Of a stretch of DNA of 64,000 nt, positions 24,597 through 36,715 are shown piece by piece. Below the pieces are notes generated by a model. The model did not search any database. It saw nothing but the letters and a program-made list of their open reading frames with translations, and was not told where the DNA came from. Numbering within the stretch: the first letter of the stretch is position 1; the number at the start of each line of letters is the position of its first letter. Source of the stretch: Canna indica. Lineage: Eukaryota; Streptophyta; Magnoliopsida; Zingiberales; Cannaceae. The stretch is from NCBI GenBank assembly GCA_034359265.1, contig CP136890.1, positions 67,643,501 to 67,707,500 on the forward strand, written 5' to 3'. A program made the position numbers and the translations under genes.

Positions 24597-26459
24597 GGGG
24601 GCGTTTGGTTGCCCGCAAATGCAAACGCTGCAAAATCCATTTGCATGCAAAAGCAAATGCCCGCAAATAGATTTTGCAGCCTAGCGTTTGGTTGCCCGCA
24701 AGTAGAGCTGCAACTTCTATTTGCGGGCGTTTGGTTGACCGCAAATGGAAGTTGTAATTACACTTGCAACTTGCAACGTGCAACTTGCATCTTACGAAAT
24801 TTTTCGGGTCGGGTCGGGCACGAATTTTCTCAAGTCGGGCTGAGCCGGGCCGGGACGGGACGGGCCGAGCATGCACGAATTTATCCAGGCCGGGAACAAA
24901 CTTTTTCGGGTATGGCCGGGCACAAACTTTTCGGGTCGGGTAAGGCACAAATCTTTTTGGGCCGGGCCGGACACGAATTTTTTCGAGTCGGCCCGAGCCG
25001 GACCGGGACAGGTTGGGCAGTGCACGAATTTTTTTCGGGCAAGGCTGGGCCTAACACAATTTTTTTTTCGGGCCGGGCACGAATTTTTTTTCTGGTCAGG
25101 CCGGGCTGGGAAACGAATTTTTTCAGGCCGGGTCGGGCAGGAATTTTTTCGGGCCGGGCCGAGCACGAATTTTTTTTGGTCGGGAACGAATTTTCTCATG
25201 CGGGGTCGGGCATAAATTTTTTGGGCCGAGCCGAGTAAAGATGGGCAGTGCACGAATTTTTTCGGGCAAGGTTGGGCCCGATGCGAATATTTCGGACTGG
25301 GCATGAATTTCTTTTCGTGTTAGGTCGGGCTGGGCATGAAATTTTTTGGGTCGGGTCGGGACACGAATTTTTTTGGGCAGGGCTGACCACGAATTTTTTC
25401 GGGCAGGGCCAGGCAAGAATTTTTTTGATCCAGACCGGGCATGAATTTTTTTGGGGCGGGCCGAGCATAAAATATTTTGGGCCGGGTTGGGCACGAATTT
25501 TTTGGGGCTGGGCTGTGCACGAATAATTTTGGGCCGGGCAAGGCACGATTTTTTTCGGGTCGGCACGAGTCGGGCAGTGCATAAATTTTTTCGGGCAGGG
25601 CTGGGTTGGGCACGAATTTTTTTGGGTCGGGCATGAATCTTTTCGGGCCGGGCCGGGGTACGAATTTTTTTTGGGTAGGGCCAGGCCGACAGTGAATTTT
25701 TTCGAGCCAGGCTGAGCACGAATTTTTTCGGGCCTGGCCGAGCACAATTTTTTTCGGGTTAGGCGAGGCACGAAATTTTTGACTCTGGCTGGGCACGAAA
25801 TTTTTCAAGCCAGGTTGGGCACGAATTTTTTCGGACCGAGCCGGGCTGGGACGGGTCGTGCAGTGCACGAATTTTTTGGGTCGGGTCGGACACAAATTTT
25901 TTCGGGGCGGGATGGACACGAATTTTTTCGGGCCGGGCCGGGCACAAATTTTTTCGGGCCAGGCTGGACACAAATTTTTTTGGGTCGGGTCGGGCATAAA
26001 TTTTTTGGGTCGAGCCTGGGACAAATTTTTTCGGGCCAGGCTAAAAACTTAGGCCCGACATGATTTGTCTGACAAATTAATAATTTTTAATTTTTGTATA
26101 ATACTGAAAATATATTTAAAAATCTATCAAATGACATCAGATGTAAAATCTGACACTACCATCAGGTTCAGCACGCAAAAACCTACAACTTTGATATTTA
26201 TCTCGTCTTCATCCGACGACTCTACGTCGCCAAAATTAATTATTTTTCAATACTTAAATTATTGCATTTGCAGCCCGCAATCTTGTATTGCGGGCTTTTT
26301 GGGCTGCAATTCCACTTGCGGCCCGCAAATGTTATTTGAAATACAAGTTGCAACTAGTAAATGCTGCAAAATGATTTTGCAGCCAACCAAACAAATTTGT
26401 TATCTAAATGCTGCAACTAGAGTTGCAGCATTTGTACTTGCGGGCAACCAAACGCCCCC
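24597..26459. mobile_element. Nested MITE (TIR GGGGGCGTTTGGTTGCCCGC), TSD TTA
   Basis: The two ends are near-perfect inverted copies over about 22 bp. TTA flanks it at 24594-24596 and 26460-26462, so it also follows the Harbinger target rule. Subterminal blocks rich in TTGCAGC/GCTGCAA occupy the first and last 200 bp. The middle is a minisatellite (24799-26045). Confidence 0.85.
24799..26045. repeat. G-rich minisatellite inside the nested MITE
   Basis: Irregular units of about 20-26 bp of the form CGGGCCGGGCACGAATTTTTT fill about 1.25 kb. Their lack of stops produces long open frames on both strands with repeated FF/GRA or KKF/ARP residues; none of these looks like a real protein. At 24847-24864 four GGG runs separated by two bases form a G-quadruplex motif. 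Confidence 0.9.
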
Positions 26460-27950
26460 TTAGTGTTTTCGTGAAACTGAATCGAAACCAGAATGAAAAC
26501 GAAACCAGTTTTCTTAATAAAAATGAAAACAACAGAATGTTGTTTTCTGTGGTTTCGAGACTGTCGGTTTCGTTATCAAAATGCTGTGACAACTTTGTAA
26601 TTATAAATATTTTTTTATAAAATTAATTAATTTAAAAATAAATCAAACTATATCGAATTTTAAAAAATAAAAATAAAAATCATCATTTTTAATTCAAACT
26701 TTTATCTTAAATTTATAAAATAATTAAACCAATTTATATCTAATTGACTCAAATCCAAATTTTAAATAACTCAATTTTCTTAAAGTTGGTCTATTTATAA
26801 TTTAATCAAACCTAATTTTAGATCATTGGACTTGTTTTTTTTTTGAAATTTTATAATAACTATTAATTAATTTTTATATCTAATTGAACAAAAAAATATT
26901 AAATTACCAATAACTTAATTAATTAAATCATTTAAATATTTTGTAACCATATTAACAAATATTTAATTTTGTAAACTAACTAAACATTTAATTACTACTA
27001 AAAATATTCAAGGAAAATTAATATTATTTTTTATAATCAAATAAATATTTACTGGTTTCAACTAACTAAAACTGATGTTGTTTTTATTAACCAAACGCGT
27101 TTTCAGAAAACTGAAAACTAGAAACCAAAATCAAGTTTTCGAAACCAAGTTTTCAGTTTCACTGAAACCAAACCAAAAAATAATTTTCGCTAACCAAACA
27201 GCACCTTATATATAGTCCCCAAATCTGACTTCCTAGGTTGCCGATGCTTCATTGAGACAATCCTTCACCTTTGCTAAGCCTTCTTGAGCTATTCTTTGAG
27301 CAAACCCTAGTTCTTATGGGAAAACCTTAATTTGGCCTTCACGCTTCATTGATTCATCTTCAAGGCATCAAGAGGAACTAGGATTCGGTTGTTGGAGCTA
27401 AGTATTGTTCTGATTGTTCATTTGCTCCATTTACTTGTGTATTTTGTTGTTTATTTTCTTGTATTTGAGTTTGTGATTGATCTAGTGTTGTAGGTCTTGA
27501 GTTTGGTGGTAGCCTTGGTGTTGAGTCTTAAACCCCCCGGTGTAAACTTAGTTTGTTAGGATTAGTTGTGTTGTCCTAGGGTTGAGGTGAGAGAGTGCTC
27601 TCGGTAGGACGGCGAAGACTTTCGGGTGTGGAAGTGCTTTCGGTGTGAGAGCGAAGACTTTTCGGTGAAAAGGTCCTCATTGTAAAGGAAACACTTTAAT
27701 CTTCTAAACTATAGTTGGAAATCCTAAGCGGGGTGCTTGGGTAGTGGAGTAGGCATTGGGATCGAACTACTATAAATTCATATATTAGCATTGTTTCTAT
27801 TTGTGCTTGCTTATTTGTCATATTCACTTGTTTCGTCATTTAGTCTTTGATTTGAGCATTAAACTAAGTAATCAAGAAAATGATTAAAACCGAATTAGGT
27901 TAAGTTTTTAGCAAACACACTTTTCACCCCCCATCTAGTGTAGGTCATTT

Positions 27951-29719
27951 TGTTGGCCTAAGGTTTTTTACTTTGGTCTTAATCTCGGTTTTGATGATAA
28001 CAAACATGGAACTAATGTTTCATTGAGAAATCTTTCAGGTTCCAAGTCGGTTAGCGCACGACGTCTCCAATCGAAAAATCGGAGAAATTGAAGAAATCGG
28101 CAAGGACGCTCGTCGGCGCTCGGGATTCTTCAAGAAGATATAGTTTAGGTTTAGGGTGTCTAGTTTATATTGTAAATCCTCATGATGATGCATAAGAACT
28201 CTAAAACGAAATCCGAACCCCAAAATATGAAAACCCGGAAATCGCCCTGAAGCTCCTTGGAGGGCTATATGACCTAGATATTTTCTTGACATAAAAAATG
28301 GCGGTAATTGTTCCTTGGGTTTAATTAGATAACGAGGTATTTTAAAGAATTTTTTGGAAGCCTTTAGCCTACCTATATTTGACCCGAAAGATTAAAAAAT
28401 TTCTATTTTCTGCAAATTTGTACTAGACCCCAAAAACTAGATTTTGATTCTTAAGTATTTTGATTTTTTAGATATTTTTATTGAATCCAAATGGGGGTAA
28501 TCCTTATATAAAATTTATGTTTTATTAACTTAAAGTTAATAAATATTATATAAGTAGACTTAGCGAAGACATAACCAGAAAAAGAACAAACAAAGCCTAA
28601 CCAAACTGCCCTGTCCAGGTTCGGTCGATCGAATGGTGTTAAAAACCGGTAGTAGCCAATTCAGTTGACCGGTCGGTCGACCGAAGATGGTGAAAAAACG
28701 GTAGTAGGCTACTTCGGTCGACCGAGGCCAAAAATTGGCAGTAGCGTCTTTGGTCGACCGGACAACAGAGAAGCAGAATCACGACTCTAGCAGTCGACCC
28801 TCCGATCTACCGAACAGAGCGATTAAAGCACAGATTGCCAGCGGTCGCTGGGCGATCGATCGGTCAGTCGACCGACGATGGATCGACAAGCGACCAAATG
28901 ACGGAAACAGCTATTTTTTCGCCCATTGTGCTGCCGTTCGATTAAGGGGTTATAAATACTCCTCTCCACCCTTCATTAACCTATCTTAACAATTGATCCA
29001 AGCTTCTATTGAGCCATATTTGATCATCTATAAAGGATTTCTTGAGCCATCCCTTTGCAATCCCTAGTTTTCATGATAAAACCTTGATCTAGCCTTTGAA
29101 CCTTCAAGATTCATCTTCTCAAAACATCAAGAGGACTAGGGAGTTTCTTTTGGAGCTAAGTACTTATAGTTTGATTTATTGCTCCAATTGTTATTGTATT
29201 TTGTTGTTTGTTTCTTCGTAATTGAACTTGTGCAAACCTAGGTTGCTAGGTTTGATTGGGTTGGTGGTTGCCTTGGTGATAAGGCTTAAATCCACCATTG
29301 TAAACGTAGTTTGCTAGGATTAGTTCTTGTTGTCCTTAGGATTGAGGTGGGAGAGTGCTCTCGGTAGGAAGGCGGAGACTTCTGGGTGTGAAAGTGCCTT
29401 CGGTGTGAGAGCAGAGACTCTCCGATGAAAACGTCCTCGTTGTAAAGGAAACAAGATAATCTAGTAAAGCTAGTTTGGAAATCCTAAGCGGGGTGCTTAG
29501 GTAGTGGAATAGGTATTGGAGCCGAACCACTATAAATAATTATGTTAGCATTGTGTTCCTTGCATTTCTTATTACTTATTATTTATATATCTTGCTTCCG
29601 CTTACTTCTCGATTCGTGAATTGCCTAAGTAACCAAAGAAACGATTAAAATCAGATTTAGGCAAAAAGTTTAGTAAACATACTATTCACCCCCCTCTAGT
29701 GTGGCCATTTCACCCAACA
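27951..29719 (+). mobile_element. Sirevirus-like LTR (+), second of a head-to-tail pair
   Basis: It starts TGTTGGCCTAAGG directly after the preceding LTR and ends CATTTCACCCAACA at 29719. The flanking 5-mers CATTT (27946-27950) and CATTC (29720-29724) differ by one base. The palindrome array spans about 28615-28890 and the TATA box is at 28951-28958, 61 bp away. No internal region lies between the two LTRs. Confidence 0.85.
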
Positions 29720-29724
29720 CATTC

Positions 29725-30495
29725 GACTTACAGAAAATATCAATACTTACCATACGACACTTGTGCACCACAAATGAGATAGAGCCGCCAGTGTGGCATG
29801 CTCCCCCCCCCTGGACATGCATTTTTTAGCTGCTGTCCTGGAGACCTCTTGCCACTGCTCGAAAGACCATCGCTCAACAAGTTGGTCCAACGTATCCGGA
29901 GTAATCTAATCGGGGTCGTATCCCCGAGTCTCCATGATGTTTGTGGTTCCAGCTCAGCTCATCCCTTGGGTCCGGGCATGGTTTAGATGCTCGTTGTAGC
30001 GAGCACGGGAAATCGCATCCCACACGCTCTCTATAAAGGGTCTTTCGTCCTCTGGCCAAGTGTAGCGAGCCTACAAAATAAAACAATAATGTCAGTACAA
30101 TATTATAATTATCATTTATATAAAAATTTTAATACGTACCTCAAACTGAGCACGTATCGTCTGGTCGTCTCCGCTATAGTACGGGGTACGTCCTCGTGCT
30201 CAAACCTGCACACCATAAATAAAGTACAATGATATATTATGATATATTCAATTGTATATAAATTATAATTAATAATACATTACCTCTACACTGGCACACT
30301 AATCAATTTGCGTGCCTTCGCGGCTGACGAAGGCAGTATCCTATTTGACTCACATGGTCGTCTACGTCGAGATGAACTAGCCTCGGCGGCAAGAGGAAGT
30401 GCGGCTAGAGCGAAATCTGGAGTCTCGTCGATTGGAGGATCGGCTAGCTTTGAAAGTCGGGCTGAGCTCATGCGACTATAACCTCGACCCACCAT
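29725..30495 (-). pseudogene. CACTA second gene (Transposase_24-like) of element O
   Basis: Exon 1 (30495 down to about 30286) starts MVGRGYSRMSSARLSKLADP and ends RKLISV. Exon 2 (about 30215-30138) is shorter than in R and ends at the donor GAG|GTACGT. Exon 3 (from about 30074) reads ARYTWPEDERPFI, then ETRGYDPD and QLVERWSFEQWQEVSRTAAK, with at least two in-frame stops. Exons 4 and 5 are missing because the LTR pair cuts the gene at 29725. In R and S the second intron starts with GC, while here it starts with GT. Confidence 0.75.
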
Positions 30496-30589
30496 AGTTG
30501 TCGAATAAACATATAATTAGATTATATATATATATATATATATTAGAGATAGATTTAATAGAAGATATACTGTTCATTTACAACTATTC

Positions 30590-30789
30590 ATCCTCGATAT
30601 TATCATCATTTGAGTAATGTTCTTCTTCTTCAAATTATACTTCTTCATCTTCACCTTCCTCAACTTCATAATCGTCGTCATCAACATATTCAACTTCTAA
30701 TTGAACTAACTCTGTTTCTGCATCCTCGAGTACTGGACTAATATGGTCTATTGCAGGAGGATCATATTCTTGATAGAAGTCATTTGTCA
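30590..30789 (-). pseudogene. CACTA element O transposase, acidic C-terminus
   Basis: On the - strand it reads DFYQEYDPPAIDH, then SPVLEDAETELVQLEVEYVD and a run of D/E residues, with one stop before FEEEEHYSN. This matches the acidic tail of the fused transposase in R and S. The join to 32630 is interrupted by the Gypsy LTR piece 30795-32625. Confidence 0.75.
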
Positions 30790-30794
30790 CATCA

Positions 30795-32625
30795 TGTCAC
30801 ACCCCAAAAATAAGGTCGCGCGATCGGCTAGAGGACAAGCCCCCGAAGCCTAGACAACATAATCAAACCATACATGCGAAAATAACAACTCAGGTCAACA
30901 CAAACTCAAAGATTCAATTATGAAAGGTAACAATCCACACATCAGACCAAATGCATAATGTAACATAATCAAGATTCAAGTGTTGACACTACACAAGGTT
31001 CACATGCTCGAAGTAAAATACATGACTCGACTAGGACTCGACTACACCAACGAGCTTCATGAGACCGCCACCGGAGTCTGCCGCCACCAACTGCGCCATT
31101 CCTCAATGATCATGATATGCAAGAACGACATCAAAAAAATGGTGAGTGTTGAACGAATACTCACACTAGAAGGGGGGTTTGAATAGTGTTGGATAAATTT
31201 TGACTTCTATTCGATTTTTTTTTAGTTTGATTTCTAACGCAACCAAATTAATCGTGCAACTAAATTACGATGCTTGACAAGTATAAATAGCAAGGAATAT
31301 CAAATGAGCAACACAATGCAAACACAAGCAATTAGAGTGGTTCGGCCAACCGCCTACTCCACTACCTTGGCTCCACACCAAGGATTTCTAATCAACACTT
31401 TATAGACTATATGTTTCTCTTTGAATACAACCGAGACCTTCCTTCTCAACCCTTTGAGAATGCCTCGAACCTATTCACCTAGGCAAAACACAATTCTACA
31501 AAGCAAACCCTAATGAAGAAACGAGTTTAAATGACAAGTAAAATTACAATGAAAAGAGCTAAAGAGTAAACCACAACTAAGAGCTCTTTTCCAAGCCTTG
31601 AACGCCTCCAACTCCACAAGATGTTGAGGTCAAATCGAAGCCGGAGTCGAGGGAAGATGAGCGCTTGAGAGAAATCGTCGATCGGAGAAGCAAGCGTGAT
31701 CAAGTTAACTTTGGAAGGTTTAAATCACACTTAGGAAGCTTTTGAGAGTTGTTAGAGTACCTTAATGAAGGTTGGTGAGGGGTATTTATAACCCCTCACT
31801 CGGTAGTTCACTCCAACGGGCATTTTTCTGCCCGTTGGACGCCGTCCAATCGCTTGCCGGTCGATCATTCGTCGATCGACTGATCAACCGCCCAGCGATC
31901 GCAGGGCTACTGCCAATTTCTTATTTTGTCCGATCGAACGACCAGTTGACCGAATCAGTCGCTGCCAATTTTTGGCATTGTTCGGTCAATCGATCGGTCG
32001 ACCGAACCTGGGCTGTGGTTGTTTTTTCCAGCCACCTTCTTGCGCGCTTCATCTCCGGGTTACGTTACCAAGTTTTGACTTGGATGACATTACAAATTAG
32101 CTTAGGGTAAAATTCCTAGAGACATATTACATAAAATCTAATCCTAACTTTAGATTTTTCTACTCGCTCATTTTCGAAGTCATTTTTGCCAATTTTTGTA
32201 TTTCTCCGAACGAACTTTGCGCGTGTATCGTAGCCTCAACTTGAACTCAAAACTTTACAAATACATTAAATACATATTTGTTATCATCAAAATAGAGATC
32301 ACGGTCTGGGGAGAACCCTTGGGACAATAGTGAGTTCAAAGAACTTAGTGAGTGGCCATCTCAACCACCACCAAGCCAATGCACATAATAAATGCAGTAA
32401 GGATTTAAATGCCCATTAGAATTAATGTGAAATATAAAAAGGGTTTTCATAATCATCTCACGTGCGCTTTGCACCACTTGGCCCAATTCGGCCCAGAAGG
32501 AAACACCGTCAAGCTGATCGCCTACAACTCGCAGAGCGCTCACTAGGCTGGCCACCCTAGCGAACTCCTCACCTACATAAAGATCGATATATTATCTCAA
32601 CAATTTACAGCATAAAAATATATGC
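30795..32625 (-). mobile_element. Gypsy LTR fragment (-) in element O
   Basis: It starts TGTCACACCCC and shares sequence with the Gypsy LTRs at 16032, 33411 and 38022. Without the nested LTR 31147-32329 only about 0.64 kb is present, against about 2.4 kb for the full copy at 38022. The right edge near 32625 is therefore a truncation that also removed about 45 bp of transposase. Confidence 0.6.
31147..32329 (-). mobile_element. Sirevirus-like solo LTR (diverged subfamily), TSD GTGAG
   Basis: The + strand text starts TGTTGAACG and ends near TTGGGACAATA. GTGAG flanks it at 31142-31146 and 32330-32334. The palindrome array lies at about 31845-32010 and the TATA box at 31783-31790 (- strand), 55 bp away. 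The three bases ATA between the expected terminal ACA and the target copy are unexplained. Confidence 0.75.
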
Positions 32626-32629
32626 CACC

Positions 32630-33405
32630 CTTCCTCTAGCTTTAGTCTTACAGACTACATGCCAATGTGCTCTATTTTTATTTCAAGATAGATACTTTGC
32701 ACAATATACTTGTTGGGCTTGTGATGCCAATATAAAAGACTCATTTGCAGCCAATTTCAATTTGTAATTAACCTCGACAAGTTTGTATTTTGGATGAACT
32801 CTCATGCCCCTATCGATTGTATCAACCCAATGACATTTAAATAGGACAACTGATTTCAAGCAGAAGAAGTGCAATTCTATCACTTCTTCTAACAGTTCGT
32901 AAAAATCCATATCACATTCAACATATGTTGTCTCTTTCACGTAGACCCCGACATTCATAGTCTTCTTTGTAAACACATATTCAACCGTGTAAAATTACCC
33001 AGTAACAAAATAATCTCTATAACACGATACTAGTCGTGAGGTCCACTAGCAAACTCAAATATTTTCTCATCTATTTCGGCTCTATATTTTGTGCTGTAAG
33101 ACTGAAGCCAAGTAGGGAAATCACGATTCCGTAATCTCTCCAATTCATGGTCGTTGTAAATGGAGTATTTTTCCACCATATCAACATTTCAATGAATTGT
33201 TCAATCTATGGACAATTGAGTAATATGTACAATTATGCCAAATGGTTCTCTTCGTTGCTTAAGTATCGAGACAGATGAGAACTGAAAGCACGACTAGAGT
33301 GATAGAAGATATTTAAACGATCGTCCGAATGTCAAACTCCCTCGTCATCGTTCCGTGGAAGATGATCAAATCTTGTCTGCATGGTTGATTCAAAATAAAA
33401 TGAGC
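32630..33405 (-). pseudogene. CACTA element O transposase, DUF4216 region
   Basis: On the - strand it reads HDQELERLRNRDFPTWLQSY, IDEKIFEF, then KKTMNVGVYVKETTYVECDM, VIELHFFCLKSVVLFKCHW and HPKYKLVEVNYKLKLAANES. This is the DUF4216 domain that ends plant Tnp2-type transposases. Frame breaks are present, for example before LYLVMCL-type text near 33000. It is cut at 33405 by the Gypsy LTR 33411-37678. Confidence 0.8.
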
Positions 33406-34885
33406 AAAATTGTCATGCCCCAAAATCCTAGGGTCACATGACTGACCAAAGTACACGTTTGTACCCCGAAGCCAACCAGACATGACCAATGAATGCGGAA
33501 ATAAAGTATACAACCATGCAAGTGCAAAAGGTTAATATCATAAAAAATGGACAAGTCATGAACACTCTAAAAGAAAGTCTCAAATACATCATGTTTGAAT
33601 GAAACAAAATGAAATAACAGTCCTAGACTCTACGTACTATGACTCTGTGTCACGAGATCCATGCCCTAAGCTCGCCATCCCAGCTGCGCCTCATGTGCCA
33701 TAGTACCTCTACTGCTATGGAGTTTGAATAAAAATAGTAAAGAAAACGAGGGTGAGTTCAAAGGAACTCAGTGAGTGGCTCATCCTTTAGCCCTTCTTAA
33801 ACCATCATTTAATTATATTCTCAACAGAATAAACCACAATTAAATGATACTGGAAATAAATAGATAAATGCATGTACAACCACACATACACATCCATACA
33901 TTCATACAATCTGATGCCCTGCGCCAATCTCCCTCATGCTAATAATAAGACAACCAAGAATGGTTGTGGTTATCTGGCTAGTCAAGACTAATGACCCTCG
34001 AGCATGAGCCCCTGGGAGAACCTAGAAATATAATCTAGTGGTGTGTGAGACCATCCCACTAATGTCACTCCGGAGCTATCCGTCAGCATGGCTCACTGAC
34101 ACGCTTCCCGACCACCAATTGACCAAGCTGGCAAAATCCCAGTCATAATCCGCCGGTTGACCACGTTGGCAAAATCCCAGTCATAATTCGCCAGTTGATC
34201 ACGCTGGCAATATTCCAGTCATACAAACACATACACATCCACATCACACACAGGTAATATAAACAACATCAAGGGCATAGCAAATAAAGAAAATTCTAAA
34301 ACTGAAGGAATTAACCACATTGCTTAATTTCCTGCATGTGCATGTACTTGTCCATCTCAGCCCCATCCCAGGCTCCTCTCCTCTAGCGGAGGAACTCATA
34401 TGTCCTTGATTCACAACCCAAGAATCTCATATATAATATCCATAATCATAGGAGGAGCATAATCAATTTCCACATCGGGTAACACAAGTCCCACTTGTCA
34501 TTGCAATCCGTAGAAGCAAATATAATAACCCGAACTGAAATTAAATAATTAATAAATTCTACTAAAACCCAAAAATATTTATACATTAAAAAATCTGATT
34601 TTTAAAGAATTTATCTAAAATTTTAATGCTCTAAAACATAGGATAAAATATGCAAAGCTTTCGAGAAAACCCAGATTCCCGTAGCTGTAGGAACCAACCT
34701 AAATATACATGTCATGTCTCTACCCTTAACAATATTTTCTTTCCAAAAATATATCAATTACCTACTGTTTAAATGATGAATTTAACACAAATAAATTTCA
34801 TGTCGAGTAGATAAGCCAAATTTTTATCATTCTTCCAATAACTCGTGTTTTACGGTATTGGCCCTAAAGTGTAGGGTAGAACTTA

Positions 34886-35773
34886 AGATGTTGTTTGGTT
34901 AGCGAAAACTATTTTCTGCTTTGGTTTCAATGAAATTGAAAACTTGGTTTCGAAAACTTGGTTTTGATTTCTAGTTTTCAGTTTTCTGAAAACGCATTTG
35001 GTTAATAAAACAACATTAGCTTTAGTTGGTTGAAACCAGTTAATATTTATTTGGTTATAAAAAATAATATTAATTTTCTTTGAATAGTTTTAGTAGTAAT
35101 TTGATTTTTGATTTAATAGTAAACTAATTCATATGAAACAATTCATAAAACTTAATATGATTGTAGAAAAATATCGCATATTATATTTGTAGTTATTTTA
35201 CAAAATTAAATGTTTGCTAATATGGTTAGAAAATATTTATAAGATTTAACTAATTAAGTTATTGATTTTTTTTGTTCAACTAGATATAAAATTTCAAAAA
35301 AAGAAGTCCAATTGTCTAAAATTAATTTTGATTAAATTATAAATAGATTGACTTTAAGAAAACAGAATTATTTTAAAATTTAGGTTTGAGTCAATCAGAT
35401 ATAAATTGGATTAATTAATTTGTCAATTTAAGATAACGATTTGAGTTGAAAATGATGATTTTTATTTTTATTTATAAATTAGATATAGTTTGATTTATTT
35501 CGAAATTAATTAATTTTATTAAAAATATTTATATTACAAAGTTGCAACTACATTTTGATAACGAAATCAACAGTTTAGAAACCGCAGAAAACAAACTTCT
35601 GGTGTTTTCTTTTTTATTAAGAAAAATTAGTTTCGTTCAAACCTGTTTTCATTATGGTTTCGATTCAGTTTCATGAAAACACTGAACCAAACACGTTTTC
35701 GTAAGCAGTTTTGGTTTCATTGAAATCGAAATCATGAAAATAGATCGACTTGATTTCGCTAACTAAACAAGGT
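34886..35773. mobile_element. Foldback MITE, same family as 24509-27205
   Basis: The ends read GTTTGGTTAGCGAAAACT on the left and TTTCGCTAACTAAACA on the right, with long GTTTTCAGTTTTCTGAAAAC-type arms. A TTA precedes it, but the right flank has drifted, so the exact right edge (35769-35773) is uncertain. Confidence 0.75.
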
Positions 35774-35909
35774 TTTGCTAACATACGACCCTATAAATAT
35801 TTTCATAACCTACCTTGAAAGTAAAATGTCATTACAAGGTGTACTAAGGGACTACGATGTAGTAGATTTCTCTAAAATTACAAAAATACCCCTACCTGGC
35901 CTACCCTTA

Positions 35910-36715
35910 GATGTTGTTTGGTTAGCAAAAACTATTTTCTGGTTTGGTTTTAATGAAACTGAAAATTTGGTTTTGGTTTCTAGTTTTCAGTTATCTGAAA
36001 ACGCGTTTGGTTAAGAAAAACAACATCGGTTGAAATCAGTGAATATTTATTTGATTATAAAAAATAATATTAATTTTTCTTGAACATTTTTAGTAGTAGT
36101 TAAATGTTTAGTTAATTTACAAAATTAAATGTTTGCTAATATAGTTATAAAATATTTATATGATTTAATTAATTAAGTTATTGGTAATTTAAGATTTTTT
36201 TATTCAATTAGATATAAAAATTAATTAATAGTTATTATAATTTTTCAAAAAAAAATAAGTCCAATGGTCTAAAATTAGTTGTGATTAAATTATAAATAGA
36301 TCAACTTTAAAAAAATTGAGTTATTTAAAATTTGGGTTTGAGTCAATTAGATATAAATTGATTTAATTAAATTTATAAATTTAAGATAATAGTTTGAGTT
36401 GAAAATGATAATTTTTTTTTTTAAAAAAAAATTAGATATAGTTTGATTTATTTTTAAATTAATTAATTTTATAAAAAAATTATTTATAATCACAAAGTTG
36501 CCACTGTATTTTGATAATGAAATCGACAGTCTCGAAATAACAGAAAATAACATTTTGGTATTTTCATTTTTATTAAGAAAATTGATTTCGTTTTCATTCT
36601 GGTTTCGATTCAATTTTATGAAAATGTTGAACCAAACATATTTTCGTAAGTAATTTTGGTTTCAGTAAAATCGAAATCATAAAAACGAACTTGGTTTCGC
36701 TAACCAAACAGACCC
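35910..36715. mobile_element. Foldback MITE, same family, TSD TTA
   Basis: This 806-bp copy has matched TTA flanks (35907-35909 and 36716-36718), with ends GATGTTGTTTGGTTAGC and GCTAACCAAACAGACCC. It sits about 135 bp from the previous copy, so one LTR received two insertions of the same family. Confidence 0.85.

Larger units (their letters stand above)
24509..27205. mobile_element. Foldback MITE (Tourist/Harbinger-like), TSD TTA, carrying a second MITE
   Basis: The inverted ends read GCCTGTTTGGTTAGCGAAA and TTTCGCTAACCAAACAG, and TTA flanks both sides (24506-24508 and 27206-27208). Long arms rich in GGTTTCAGTTTCACTGAAACC can pair with each other. Without the nested element 24597-26459 its length is about 0.83 kb, matching sister copies at 34886-35773 and 35910-36715. 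The 3-bp TTA target fits PIF/Harbinger. No protein is encoded. Confidence 0.85.
23613..27950 (+). mobile_element. Sirevirus-like LTR (+), split by a foldback element
   Basis: It begins TGTTGGTCTAAG and continues to about 27950 in the same order as the copy at 2363-4015, interrupted by the foldback element 24509-27205. Without the insertion it is about 1.64 kb. The final CACCAACA is missing, and the next LTR starts directly at 27951. The palindrome array here is partly rearranged (about 24205-24250 and 24400-24440). Confidence 0.8.

Noticed and set aside
24556..26052. Many overlapping open frames of 60-234 residues on both strands
   Set aside because: They come from the 1.25 kb minisatellite, which lacks stops in several frames. 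The predicted proteins are only repeated KKF/ARP or FF/GRA residues.
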